From NCBI GenBank assembly GCA_022661535.1, contig JAKULF010000010.1:2666001-2730000 (forward strand): a stretch of DNA of 64,000 nucleotides, given 5' to 3'. Of the stretch, positions 27,186-39,437 are shown in pieces. Origin of the DNA: Eutypa lata. Lineage: Eukaryota > Ascomycota > Sordariomycetes > Xylariales > Diatrypaceae. Both the position numbers and the translations under genes were made by a program. A model generated the notes under the pieces. That model was not told the origin of the DNA. It saw only the letters and a program-made list of their open reading frames with translations, and made no database searches. How positions within the stretch are numbered: the stretch's first letter is position 1; each line of letters begins with the position of its first letter.

Positions 27186-30100
27186 TTACCACATAGCAGC
27201 CTGGTCGAAATCGAATCTCTTAAGCTCCTTGCCGGCATCCTCGACGTCCTTCTTGGCCTTCATGCGCATGTAGAAGATAGGGCAATCCTTGCTTGAACAG
27301 ATCACCTCGTTGTGCATACTGCCCTGGCAGCGCTGACACTGGGTCCAGAGGCGGCCGAATCGCACCTCGAGGTCCGACACTTTGTCGAGTGTCTTCTTGT
27401 AGAGCTCACCAACGCGCGGCGCACAGTCCGAGCAAACGGCGCCCGCGCTGTCCGCCTTGCTTACCAGAGGCTTCTTGCAACCCATACATGTCATCGTTTT
27501 CTTCGCAAACTTCATCAACCCGCCCACTGTCGGTGCTGCTACCGAGATGGATCGCGTGTGGGCACCGGCAAGCAACGATTTTGCCTTTGTCTCTCCTAAT
27601 ATCGGCTCGAAAATACGGCCAAGGGGCTTGGCCAGCTGGTTGTCTAGGTAGTACTTGGTGTCGATAGGCACGTTATTTTCGAGGACGTAGATGGGGTCTT
27701 CTGATCGCTCGAAACCTTTCGCGTTACTGGAAGCCTTGATCATCACGTAGGCTACTCGGTCACCTAAGCCTGGTGCAGAACCCGGGTCGCGCTTCTCCAT
27801 GCGCTTGGCAAGTTCTACGTGAGCTTCCTTGTTTTCGTAGCTTTCCTTGTCCTTTGTGAGGGCCTTCGTAATAACAAGCTTCGACATGTCAACCTTGTTT
27901 TGAAGTAGCTCCGCAATGGTGTCCTTGACGTAGCTGCAATCGCTGTTAGTATAGGGCACGGGCTTAGAATTTGGGGGGCAGTAGACTTACTCTTGAGCTC
28001 CCTGAACATCTTGGTCGATTAGGATCATCCTCAAGACTTTCTCGATTACTGTCTGAACAAGCATGCAGTTATCTCTCCGGACTGTTTCAATACCCTTGGT
28101 ATCCATTTTGTCGTACTTGTTTGGGTTCGTCCAGAAGAGACCAGCATACCGCTTCTTGTTGATCAATAGGTATGGGAAATACACCTTCTCGAATTCGAGC
28201 TTGATGGGTTTGATGAATTTCGAGGACACGAAGTTGGCCGCCTCCTCGCCGAGTTTCATGGCCTCAGCGAGATCCTTCGTCCCAAATTTTACCATGACCG
28301 AATCCGTGTCACCATAGATGACTTGAGCATCGTGGGAATAGCCGTTGGCAATGGTATAGTGTTTTTCAACCTCTTCTTTGGTCTTCTCAATCATTTGACG
28401 ACCGTAACTTGTGGTACTACTGGCTATTTCAAGGCAAGGAAGTTTGCCTGTTGTAGCTCCAGTAAGACCGTAGACACTGTTTGCACTGATTTTCAAGGCT
28501 AGCTGTCGACCGTTCAAGACAGCCTTCTTGAAAGGGTCTGTCTCAGTGGCTAGCTCTCTTTTGGCTTGCTTTCTTGCTGTGAGCAATTCTTCAAGAATTT
28601 GCGCAAGGAGACCCTTTCGCTGCTTAGTAGTGACAAACATGTCGCCATTGGGTGTGACGATGTAATCCTCGCCCTTCTTCAGACCAAATCTCTCGACACC
28701 CTTTTTGTCTATTAGTGTTGTGTAACACAGATTGTGAGCTTGCATGATACTGGGGTATAGGGAGGCGAAATCGAGTGTTGCAATGGGCACATCATAGTAG
28801 CCACGGGTTGGCTCGATAACTGTAGCGCCTTCGTACTGTTCATTCGAGCCCTCTGATTTTGAATTCGGGATGACTAGTTTTTGTTCGCGGGCCTTTCTAA
28901 AGAGCTGGCTCATGAATTTAACTTGCTGTCCTCGTGAAAGTAGGAAGTTAAACGGAACACCTGTGACTCTTGCCATTTCTGTGTAATTCGCGAGACACGA
29001 CAACTTGTCCATGAGCCTCTGTGGCAAGTAGGCATCCTTCAAGCAGTATAGCGCAAGACGACGCCTTGATTCTGCAGTGCCGTTGAACAGCTCTGTGATC
29101 ATGGTATAATGCACATCTTCTTTTTGCTCTCCTAGGAAGTGTGAACACACCGAGTTCAACGTGTAACTTCTTAGATGGTGATCGCGCTGGATGAGTTGTA
29201 GAAGGTCTAGTTGTAGGCGTCCATTTGTGTTTATCGTCTTGGTGTCTCGGTTGCCTATCTGTTTGCTGGAGAAATTTGATTTCTTCACAACAGACTCCAC
29301 ACTAGGTAGTCGGGTCCAATATTCGAAGCCTCTGACCTTGAGGTGCTTTGCGCGGTCTATAAGATACGGAAAGTCGAAGTTGGCGATGTTGTAGCCAGTG
29401 ATGAGGTCGGGATCAACTTTATCAAGGAACCTCTTCCATGACATGAGCATGTCCTCTTCTCTGTCAAATGAGAGAACCTGCGTAGCCACGATAGGACTCG
29501 TAGTGTCCATGCAGAAGACGTTCCGAACGAAAGGTTTGTTCTCTCCATATCGCGTGACTACATTGGCAATCTGGATGACTGGATCGACGTCTGCCACAGG
29601 AAAAATACCTTTCCGTCCAGCACATTCGATATCGAATGAAAGGATTCGCAAGGGTGCCATCTTGGACCATTCTCCTTTAGGCTCGTGTGAGATGAGGTCA
29701 CGATAGCTTATTTCCGCCTCGATCTGACAGCTTGATTGTCGTTGGTTCTTGGGTAATAGCCTATACTTCGTAGGCGGCGCCTCTACCCATGACATACCCG
29801 GTATCTATTTACCATTAGCGTATACTTCTATCACTGAGTCCTCTTGACATACCTCGCAATCCACCATAAACCGTAAGACGTATTGTAGGTTGTCGAATGT
29901 CAGGACGCCACCATTGTCGGGCACCCGCCACATTCCTTTCCAGTTCGCATCACCATCCTCAATCAATGAGCGTACTTTCGGTATGAACTTCGGGTCGTTC
30001 ACCGTGATCTTGATATAAGGACTCTGGGTGTTTCCTTGAAAGCGGTATATGTTCTCTCTTAGCAGTATTTGACAAGAGTGTATGGCTGGCTGATGCAGGG

Positions 30101-30614
30101 CAAGTCGACTCTCGAGGAAGGTCTTGAAGCCGTCGCAGTCTTTCGGGGAGAATGATACCGGAGCGGCGATATAGATGTAATGCTTGAAGTCGGTGACATG
30201 AAGCATAACCGAGTGACCGTTCTCAGTGACTCCGAAGAGCTTCACAGTGGCGCCTCCACCGTGGAGAGTACCCTCTTCCGCTTCAATCTGTTGGAAAGTC
30301 AAGGAATCCCTCTGGGGTTCGAAATCGACGACGGGTGGTCTCTCCCATGCCTGATCTTTCTCTGCGTTTGTTTGCTTGAGGTCTGATATGTCCTGACTTA
30401 ACTTCTCAAGCACCTCCGACTCGAACGCGCTCTTTGGCTGGGTCGAGCCTAATTTTGAGCGAGGGCCATGTTGGGAACTGTTGAGACGCGAGGCAGGCGA
30501 AGAAGAAAGCGGCTCTAGTCTTCGCCTCTTTGATGCGGATGGGGTGGAAGGAATATTATGGCGGTTTGTCGCATTACCAAGAATGCGTTTCTGGGGAAGT
30601 ACTGCTGAAGCCAT
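27186..30614 (-). CDS. POL3: DNA polymerase delta catalytic subunit
   Basis: Replicative family B DNA polymerase with proofreading exonuclease, 1107 residues from exons 30614-29853, 29804-27991 and 27933-27186. Introns are GTATGT..TAG (48 bases) and GTAAGT..CAG (57 bases, branch site ACTAAC). Exonuclease motifs are [23 protein letters not shown] and YCLKDAYLP. Polymerase motifs are [35 protein letters not shown] and [12 protein letters not shown]. The C-terminus has the two cysteine clusters of delta: [12 protein letters not shown] (zinc) and CQRCQG..CSSKDC, the latter the site for the iron-sulphur cluster in the family. The first 90 residues are a variable Ser/Arg/Lys-rich head consistent with nuclear targeting. 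The gene is complete and has no unusual residues in its catalytic motifs. Confidence 0.97.
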
Positions 30615-31409
30615 GACTTGAATCTGGTGGGAGACAAACTGGTAGATAGTAAGGAAAGTTGTAAGCGAGGACCGGGAACTCTGAGGGTAGTGATGTAGCT
30701 TTCAAGTGACTACTGTAACCAGATTATTGGTTACAACAAGAGCATGGCGCAGAGGATGTTGTGCGAAGTTCTAGTTCTGAATTATAAATCAAGACTAGGT
30801 TTTGATTGAATCAACAATGAAGAAAGCTGCTGGAGTCTTCGTCGAGAATTCAAAGTGTAGATAGGTTTGTTGTTAACGGCTAGGTAGCATAAGGATAAGG
30901 AGAGCATATCAATTAAAGAGAAATCGCGTGTCGCGTAAAGAGGTTAACATGTGGGGCAGCACGCGTCCAACGTCATTAACCGCGTTTCGTTATCTGAATA
31001 TTCCCAATTTGATAACTGCATAGCAGAGCAACTCTTGATTGTCCTAAGTTAGATATTACATAAGCAGAAACAGAGGCGACGGTAAGTTGTCATACCACAG
31101 CTATTCAATGTTATGCGGGTTATGCCATCAATATCTAAGTATATACGCAATTATCTCGTTGAAATTACCCCCCTATCACAAGGTGACATGCAGGCATTAG
31201 CTAAGCATGCTTAAAGAACAAAGGTAAAGCACCAGCTGTCGCTATAATGAATCTATCCGCTATCAAATTGCAAGTACCTACCTACTAACTCTAAGTACTT
31301 ACTTATAAAGCATATAACTGAGACTGTGTTAACCCCACCATCCACTCTGCTTGTTGTTACAATATATGGGCGCTTATAAGCTTAAAGATACTACCAGCAA
31401 GCTAATCAT
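30615..31409. other. Intergenic region
   Basis: About 0.8 kb between the start of the polymerase gene and the stop of STE24, both on the minus strand. It is AT-rich. An ACGCGT Mlu-type box, the core of the MBF site known for S-phase genes, lies at 30961-30966, roughly 350 bases upstream of the polymerase start. A single six-base match could be chance. Confidence 0.4.
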
Positions 31410-32905
31410 CTAAAGCTCTCGGCCAGATGCCTTTTCGACCTCGCCGTCCTTCTCCTCTACCACCACCTTTCCACTTGGTGTCCAGTCAAGCGCCTTAAGT
31501 CTCTCCGAAAGAATAGGGTGGGAGAAGTGATAGCTGGCATACATCCAGTCCGCATCCATAGTACTCAGGTTCTGGATCTGGAGCTTAATGAGGGAAGAGG
31601 CAAGCTCCGTCTTGTAGCCAAGCTCTTGAGCAAACCCATCCGCTTGGAACTCGAAACGTCGGCTCATGATGTTCATCAGAAGCTTGATGACAGTGTCCAT
31701 TGGTGCCAGAATATCGGAGAAGAGGATAAAGCCGATGATAATAGGATGTTCAGTAAGAAACCCGAAGTCGCTATAGAGTGAATTGTTGTTTATGAAAACC
31801 GAGAAGAGAGTAAAGATATAGAAGACATGAACCTATTGACGGTTAGCTTTATTCATATAAACACCATTGAGACAAGATGACGTACCTGGGAGATACCAAA
31901 GAGACTAGTAGTGTGGCCCAATTTCCAGTGGCCAAGCTCGTGCGCCAGGACGGCGACAACCTCTTCCTCTTTGCTCTTCTCAATTAAGGTATCATAGATT
32001 ACAATGTGCTTCTTCCAGGGCAGACCAAAGAAGTAGGCATTGCTGTGGGCACTGCGCTTGCTTCCATCAATTACGAACAACTCCTGAAGAGGGAACTTCA
32101 ATTTCTTTGCCAGAGCCTCGGTTTCGGACTTGAGCTTGCCTTCCTCTAAAGGAGAGAGCTTGTTGAACAACGGCAGAATAGCAATGGGATAGACAGTAAT
32201 CATGAATACCTGAAGACCGGCGGCAAACATCCAGAGGTAGTAGAAGAACTGGGTACCTGTCTTCTGGATAATGCTGAGGAAACCGGCAAGAATGGGAGGG
32301 GCCAAGACAAAAGCGAGCAGGTTCGACTTGATCATGTCCGTGACAAAGAGTTTAGGCGTTTGCTTATTGAAGCCAAACTTCTCTTCTAGAACGAAGGTGT
32401 GGTAGACGTTCATAGGCAAAGACAGGATCTGTTGGATGATGATGAAGCTGAGGACGAAGACAATCGAGTGCGAAATCTCTCCAGTGAAACGGGCCGGGGC
32501 GAAACGAAGTAGAAGGCTGCCAGTCCAGGACCATAACTTAGGGAGGACATCGAGTTGTATGAAAGCGATATTCTGGATCTGACCCCAGAGACCTCGAACG
32601 AAACCGAACCTTGCCTTGGCGCGACCGTAATCCTGACTCTTGTCGTAGACTTCCTGGGAGACTTCCTGTTCGAGAACCTTAGGGGGCTTCGTCTTCTTCA
32701 AGACTTGATACTGGCGCAGCGATAGATATTCTTCGAAGGCATACTGGGCGACAGAGAACCCGATGACGAGCTTCTTCCATGGAAAGAGTGGGCGGTCCAA
32801 AGATCGGGCTAGGCGCTGTTGTCATCACGTCAATTACGACTTCTATAACACTAGGTGGTTTCTTATAGAGAAATGCTGCAGAATACATACCTGCAAGAGA
32901 TCCAT
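31410..32905 (-). CDS. STE24: CAAX prenyl protease Ste24 (zinc metalloprotease)
   Basis: Endoplasmic-reticulum and nuclear-membrane M48 protease that removes the last three residues of farnesylated CAAX proteins and trims a-factor-type pheromones. Exons are 32905-32891, 32815-31886 and 31832-31410, giving 455 residues. Exon 1 is only 15 bases (five codons, MDLLQ) and joins to RLARSLDRPLFPWKK, which matches the usual N-terminus of the family. There are about seven hydrophobic segments, the zinc site HELGH (about residues 297-301) in VLAHELGHWKLGH, and the downstream Glu ligand region RRFEFQADGFA. The tail lacks a dilysine but ends acidic. It lies within 11 kb of mevalonate kinase and the prenyltransferase alpha subunit. 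Confidence 0.96.
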
Positions 32906-33539
32906 CTCGTCACAGAGAGATGTACTCAAAGGCGCAAAAAGTTGACGCTTGTAAGAAGAAATGAACTTCAAAGGTTGTTGCAACTTAGTTCATAAGTGAG
33001 AGGATCAAGTTCCTCATTCAATAAGAAACCGTGTCCTAGCACCTCAAACTCTTTACGTCAGCTGCTGTATGCTGCAAGTTGGGCCAGTGAAATTGGGGCA
33101 ATGCGCTTACGGGCATTAGAAATATGGGGCCGCCAATAGCTCAAAAGTAACAATAAATAGTTGCATTCTCCAGATTTCTACTTTTATAAATACCTACTAT
33201 CAAGATGTTTGCGTGTAGAATAAAATCGGTGTCAATGCTAGTTTGCTCGTCATCAGTTTGGACTAACTTGTGTAATACGTAGGTATTTGACTCCTAGGCT
33301 GTTGTCATCCCCAATCAGAACAACAAACGGTCAAACAGTGCTGTTTCGGTTCCCCAGAAGCATCTACGACGAATACCATCTAGACCACTGATTACTTAAG
33401 AAACGTCCATAACCATTGGCACCAAACTATTCTTGTTCAACCTCGCTTGTTGACTAGACCCCCCCCCCCCCCCCCATACTGCTCACAAAGCTGACATGCC
33501 GAATTCACAAGTAGTGGCAGAAGGTAACAACCGATCCGA
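32906..33539. other. Intergenic region with a C homopolymer
   Basis: About 0.6 kb between STE24 and the small Ish1-like gene. It contains the presumed STE24 promoter and a run of 17 C at 33459-33475. I see no gene in it. Confidence 0.5.
33459..33475. repeat. Homopolymer of 17 C
   Basis: Uninterrupted C tract just downstream of the small Ish1-like gene, read directly from the sequence. Its exact length may be unreliable because homopolymers are error-prone in sequencing. Confidence 0.85.
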
Positions 33540-33997
33540 TCACCTCATATTGGCCTTCACCCTCTCTAGCAATTGCTCTCGTGTGTCACGCGCTTGTGGG
33601 TGGAGATTCCGCTAGATTAGAGTTGTTATTTAGTAGTCATAGGTTCAACATAGACGTAGAAGTAGAATCCATAGGTACTCACAGCTGCGAGCCACCTTCT
33701 CATCTCCTCTCTTGTCCATTCTTCAGGATTGCCGGTAGGATCAGGCTCGGAGGGGAAGATCTCTCCGCCCCACAGTGACCAAGCTACAGCTCCTGTGACG
33801 AGCGCCGAGAAGGCTGTGAAGTAAGTCATATATCAGTATCTTAGCAACACGGAATATACGTGCTCCTAGAAATGATAGGAAAGTCATACCTAGAACAGCA
33901 TTCTGAGAAGGTGAGTTAGTTGGTCCTACGTTAAGAGTTGTACTTGTAAGTTCTGATTTACCTTGGAATGCATTGCTTTGTCTAAAGGTGTTGGCAT
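33540..33997 (-). CDS. Small single-span membrane protein with an Ish1-like motif, four exons including a 13-base microexon
   Basis: Predicted 83 residues from exons 33997-33962, 33902-33890 (13 bases), 33813-33683 and 33611-33540. All introns are GT-AG (GTAAAT..CAG, GTATGA..CAG, GTGAGT..TAG) and the phases close exactly. The product begins MPTPLDKAMHSK, then a hydrophobic helix (about 13-33, NAVLAFSALVTGAVAWSLW), then EEWTREEMRRWLAA continuing into RNLHPQARDTREQLLERV. The W..EEMRRWL...LHP...TREQLLE pattern resembles one Ish1/SAP-like helix-extended-helix repeat, known from fungal nuclear-envelope stress proteins. Joining the last two exons completes this motif, which supports the model. Location (nuclear envelope or mitochondrial inner membrane) is unknown. 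It is divergent from RPL38. Confidence 0.78.
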
Positions 33998-34505
33998 GGT
34001 TCAGGTAGTTGGTTCGAGAAAGGTGAATAAGCTTGTAGAGCAGATAGATATAGCTGTTTATGAGAAGAGGGTATTTTACTTTAATGCATGATATTCTTAA
34101 GTATCAGGTATTCTCAGAAGAAGCAACTCTGTCAAGTTGCTAACCATGGTCATCTGAATTCTGTACCTATCACTGTTGCCTTGGAGCTTGAATGGAACCA
34201 CAATGACGCCACACTAAAGCGCCATACTAGAGGCTAGTCTAAAGTGCCACACTACTACGAAAAGTGCCACACATCAGGACAAGCTATTTGCGTCATTAGG
34301 TAATCCAACTAGCATGTCTTCACACCCTAGTAACGTTAGTTCTTGCTTCTTGGCAATCGATAACTAAACACCGATGTGGAAAAATCGCTAAGGAATTTCG
34401 CCCACACAATTTCGAGGTCGTCGTCGAAAATCAACATCTTTTCATTAACGAATTTCAGACTTCCCGATTCAAGCACCACCCGACGTCCAACGCCAAACCG
34501 CCAAA
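33998..34505. promoter_or_regulatory. Divergent promoter region of the Ish1-like gene and RPL38
   Basis: 508 bases between two divergent start codons. It contains four copies of an RGYGCCAYAC-like element at about 34204-34214, 34217-34228, 34242-34251 and 34262-34271, all in the same orientation. The two clearest copies share AAAGTGCCACAC. Such clustering upstream of a ribosomal protein gene suggests a binding-site array, but no known factor is assigned. Confidence 0.45.
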
Positions 34506-34977
34506 ATGCCTCAAGAAATCGGAGATATCAAGAAGGTATGCGCCATACTCCCATGTATATTTTATTTCCGTGATTGTTTGGCTGACAGTTCAATTCTAGT
34601 TCATCGAGATCTGCCGGCGCAAGGACGCCAGTTGTATGTGTTCCTAGTTAGAGGCGGGGAAGAGTAATCGTTCGAAATATGTATTCTAACAAATTATTTC
34701 ACAGCCGCCCGGATCAAGAAGAACACCAAGTCCTCGCAGACCAAGTTCAAGGTCCGATGCTCTCGACACCTGTACACCCTCGTCCTGAAGGACTCCGACA
34801 AGGCCGAGAAGCTTAGACAGAGCCTCCCGCCCAGTACGCAAACCCCACCTCCTCGTAAATCGAAACATGTAAATTCTGTTTTGGGAGGGAATTATGACTA
34901 ACTAAAACTCTTATAAAACAGCTCTCAAGATCTCGGAGGTCCCGAAGAAGAACAAGAAGGGCAAGCACACGGCATGA
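34506..34977 (+). CDS. RPL38: 60S ribosomal protein L38
   Basis: Component of the large ribosomal subunit (eL38), 82 residues. Exons are 34506-34535, 34600-34633, 34705-34833 and 34922-34977, with introns GTATGC..TAG, GTATGT..CAG and GTACGC..CAG, all phase-consistent. The product runs [43 protein letters not shown], then a basic tail KKNKKGKH. Length and sequence match eL38 throughout. Three introns in an 82-codon gene are typical of fungal ribosomal protein genes. It is divergent from the small Ish1-like gene and shares its promoter region. Confidence 0.97.
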
Positions 34978-37891
34978 AGCGGTAGTTGAAGTGGATGTCA
35001 TCTGTCTGGCCTGCGCGTCAACACAAAAAAGTCGATTGTTGAGGGAATCATGATGTGACGGATGCATATATGCATATGCCCTGGATTTGGGGCAGGGCTA
35101 CTCTTCACGAAACGGCGTCGATGGATACCTTGCAATTGAGGCTCACGAGTCTACACGAAGTCTCGTAGTGCACAGTTCGTACCAATACGAAAAGAACTTG
35201 ACCAAGAACCCACCTTCTACCTAGCCATTAGGTTCTTCTGCTTTATGTTCATATCTTCCTGATGGTGCCTCATGCTGCTAGCATTGGCCAATTGCTACCA
35301 AATAGTAGTGACAGACCCCGGGAAATCTATCATTGTTATCGTGGGCCTTTAAAGATATCGTTCTGACAAGGTGGGTTAAGGTGCACAAAGCTCCATTGGG
35401 CTTAGAATTACTGGTTTTTTAGTCCTTGTGGTCTGGTCTTGCGTCCTCCATACTCCAGTCTTGCGTCCCCCATACTCCAGTCCTCCATACTCCTACAGGA
35501 TTCTTGATGCTTATCGCCCAGTCAGTCGGCTTTAGAGGAGCAGGGGTTTCGGAGTTTCGAGCCTCCTTTCTCTGATCTCCCAATGGCCGCTGACGCTGCT
35601 GACAGCAAGCATGAATTCAGTCATCATTTTCTTCCTTCGAGGTAGGCAGTAAGGCTCCGGTAGGCAAGCAACCTAGTTGTCGCCTCTATTGCCGTCTTGC
35701 TCTTAAGCTACCTCCATGTCTAAGTTTATGAAGCGTAACTGTTGTACGTGCAGTGACTCGTATCAAGAATCCAGGCAAAACAGTTTGCACCTCACTAGGG
35801 CTCTGTATTCGCAATGACTGCCTGCTATTATTACCATGCATGGTGGATAGGTATATCATAAGGGTCTCCGTTGCTAGTTTCGAACCAATGATGAGGCTCA
35901 TGGCGCACCTTGGCACAAACTTTCGCCCTTCTTTTCCTTTTGACTCTAGTATAAGATACCTGCTAAAACGCATGTCCATCATATTTCGACATCTTGCTAG
36001 GTGAAGATGCTACCATACAGCAAACACTAGCTGGGAAGTTCCGTGTTCAAAATCAATATACAACTCACTAGGTAGTCGCCACTTAGAGTGTGCTACCTAT
36101 ACTTTAATTTAATCTGTCCTATAACGCTTCGGGTACAACTGGCAGCGGTAGTTTTGATCTGTGCAAATACCAAGATATTTGACCAGCAATTCAAAATGTA
36201 TTACATGAACACGATACTTCCAAATCTAGTATATCCGGGAGCGCTACTCTTGTTGCTGCGCCCCTATGCAGTTTCATTGGTAAGCCCTAACAAATCTACC
36301 AATGTTCTTCATTGCCCTCCCATAGATATTCCTGACGCACCTAGTCTGCATCTTCTTGTCTATAGATCATTGCCTATTATTGTTCCTGTCCTACTCTCTC
36401 CACAATGCAAAACACGTGAACCGAAAAAGCTAGAAGGGTTACTACATATGTAATAGGGGGGGATAAGCGCCACAACACATTAACTACTGCAAAACGCGTA
36501 TGAAAGCACCAACACAACAGACTATGCTCTTCATTCTGGTGATAGATATAGGTCGAAAAAGCGGTGGTATTATGTAAGGATTCGCAAGAGATCAACATAA
36601 ACTTAAGCTGGATTCACACTCTGGAAATACTGCTACTGAGGTGCTTGGCATTTGATCTTGGGATCAACTAACTTTGTACCAATTGGCATAGTTACCTAAA
36701 CTATGGGGGGAAATAGTACTTTATCTGTCAAGCTGAAAGCTGACCTCAGTATTACATACCCCCTATGCATATGCATGCACTATCAATATATAACATTTTG
36801 GCAACTTTCAGCCTACCCGTAGTGATAGGCAATGGCTGCTTATCAACCAACGATAGGGGTTTTCTATAGGTGAGGGGCCGGTTGGTGCAGAATGGGTTTC
36901 TAATTGGTGGAAGGTGAGTGGCTCGGCCCAGATGCCTCGTGAGTTCCATTGGAATGGTACGAAGAACTAGGCGTGCTAGGTAGGCACGTTTTTCCTCCTC
37001 TTGTCTCAGTTTTTTGTCTATCGAAGGGAGGGACGGGGTGAGGGGTGAGTGGAAATTTGGGGGAATGGCACCCTAACGTTAATTCCCACATTAGAATTAG
37101 GTACATGCATAGCACAGCACAGCACAGCAAACTTAATATCATACCCACGGACACATCTGGACAACACACCTGACCGATGATGAATTCTATCGTCGTCTTC
37201 CTCCTTTTTCTGCTACGAGCTATCTATTGACAGTTTCTAGTCTGTATATATTCATTAACTCGTTGTGGTTGTTGCTCAGCTTACATCTTCCTACATACAT
37301 ACCTTGTGTCCATCAAATTTCCCTATTCAGTAATACATGTATTAGTCTAACCTGCTTTATATTAGCACTTTACCCACGTCAGCCCTGGACTATTACACCT
37401 GCATACAAACATAACTTCATCCCTGTGTAGCCAGGTACTTATTAATTACTCGAGCAACCCGCGGCCAACGGCTTCACGGAGGGCCTCGCCCGTTTCTTTA
37501 CTGTAATTTCCATCCCTTGCTCGACCCCGAGCATACTCTCCGAGAGCGAATATCTTTGCATAACTATCGGGGGCTTTTTTGATTTCCCGCGCTGTACCGG
37601 GTCTTACAAAAATCGTTGCACATCATCGCTTCTTCACCCATTTCCCGTAGCTCTTACGAAACGTCCCGTTATTTGTTGCTCCGAAAGGTATCCGCTTCGG
37701 CCTGTTGTGTGACGTGACACCAAATACTCTGTCATTGAGCATCGAACTTACATAAGAGTCGGAATCTAAGAGGTAGAAAAGGAGGTGAGGGAAAGAGCCC
37801 CTAAAATCTCACTACTCTAGAGCCAGAGAATCGCATTGCCCCTAACGAACGGCTCGCGCTCCAGCTATACTTAATAGCGCAACCCCGGAAA
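34978..37891. other. Gene-poor region between RPL38 and ERG12
   Basis: About 2.9 kb. It has a short imperfect tandem repeat at 35435-35492 and several short open frames without motifs. The last 400 bases are the presumed ERG12 promoter and contain TGACGTGACACC (37708-37719), which includes a CRE-like TGACGT core. No gene is supported. Confidence 0.5.
35435..35492. repeat. Imperfect tandem repeat CTTGCGTCCYCCATACTCCAGT
   Basis: Two full copies of a 22-base unit followed by a partial third (CCTCCATACTCC). Read directly from the sequence; it lies in noncoding DNA between RPL38 and ERG12. Confidence 0.75.
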
Positions 37892-39437
37892 ATGTCTAAC
37901 GGTGTCAATGGTGTTCATCACGATATGGAGGAGCTGCACATTAACGGGGACGGGAGATCCGACGACGAGATGAAGAAAAAGATGAAGCGCAAGATGTCTA
38001 GTCCCATGATGCCCGCTTTCATGGTATCTGCCCCAGGAAAGGTCATTGTCTGGGGCGAGCATGCTGTTGTATATGGCAAGGCAAGTTGTTATACGTAGCC
38101 ATTCGTGGCATGAATACTTTTTATCTTACGCTTGCTAACCAGCTGCGTCTATTTAGGCTGCCATTGCTGCTTCTATCTCCCTTCGATCCTATCTCCTAGT
38201 CACGACGCTGTCTAAATCGAAGCGAACCGCGACCTTGCAGTTCCCCGACATCCAACTCGAGCATACTTGGGACATTGACGATTTGCCCTGGGACGCCTTC
38301 TCACACCCGTCCAAGAAGAAGCACTACTACGATCTCGTTACAACCCTAGATCCCGATCTACTCCAGGCTATACAACCCAACTTAGCTGTTGTCTCGGCAG
38401 ATAAGCCGGAGGCCGAGCGCAAAGTCCATCAGAATGCTGCCGCTTCGTTCTTATACCTCTTCTTGTCGCTAGGCTCGAAGAAATCAGCCGCTTGCTTATA
38501 CACACTGCGCTCAACGATACCTCTCGGCGCCGGGGTGGGGAGTAGCGCTTCGGTCTCCGTCTGTCTCGCCGCTGCCATGCTGCTACAGATCCGTGCACTC
38601 TCTGGGCCGCATCCGGACCAGCCTTGCGAGGAGGCAAAGGTGCAATTGGAGAGAATAAACAGGTGGGCGTTCGTAGGCGAAATGGCTATACACGGCAATC
38701 CATCGGGTGTAGACAATACGGTAGCAACGCATGGTAAGGCTGTCGTTTATCAGCGGCTCGACTACCAAAAACCGCCGACAGTCACGCCATTGTGGGACTT
38801 CCCCGAATTACCCTTGCTACTAGTCGACAGCAAAACCCCTAAATCCACGGCGGCACAGGTCGCCAAGGTGGGCAAGCTAAAGGCCACACACCCGGGGATA
38901 GTAGGCAACATATTAGACGGGATCGACAATATTACGAGGACTGCGGAGAACATGATCGACGAGGATGACTTCGACAGCGAAGAATTCGAGAGTCTACGGC
39001 GGATAGGCGAACTTATGACCATCAACCACGGCCTTTTGGTGTCCCTAGGAGTCTCACACCCCCGGCTCGAGAGAGTACGGGAGCTAGTAGATCATGAGGA
39101 GATAGGATGGACGAAGCTCACCGGTGCGGGAGGAGGCGGGTGCTCAATATCTCTCATAAGGCCGGACGTGTCTGGGGAGAAGTTGCTTGCGCTGGAAAAC
39201 AAGCTGGAGATGGAAGGCTTCCAGCAGTTCAAGACGACGCTCGGAGGCGACGGCGTGGGGGTGCTGTGGCCGGCCGTGCTGAAGAACGGCCTCGACGAGG
39301 ACGAGGAGGGCGGCATGGAGATCGACCTCCACAAGTTCCTCAAAGCCCCCGGTAACGATGGTGTCGAGAAGCTGGTGGGCGTCCAGGGCGGGGGCGGGGA
39401 GAGAGAAGGCTGGAAGTTCTGGCGGGTTGAGAGTTGA
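37892..39437 (+). CDS. ERG12: Mevalonate kinase, with a GC-AG intron
   Basis: Phosphorylates mevalonate in the sterol and isoprenoid pathway; GHMP kinase, 489 residues. Exons are 37892-38080 and 38157-39437. The join recreates the conserved GEHAVVYGKAAIAAS; the intron (76 bases) begins GCAAGT and ends TTTAG, a GC-AG intron whose donor otherwise fits the consensus. A nearby GTATAT would drop VYGK from this motif. Other marks are the phosphate loop PLGAGVGSSASVSV, GNPSGVDN, the catalytic-base region and KLTGAGGGGCSISL. Residues 1-40 are an extra charged head beyond the yeast enzyme. The C-terminal part (EEGGMEIDLHK to the Gly-rich end) is also extended. It lies between STE24 and RAM2. Confidence 0.95.
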
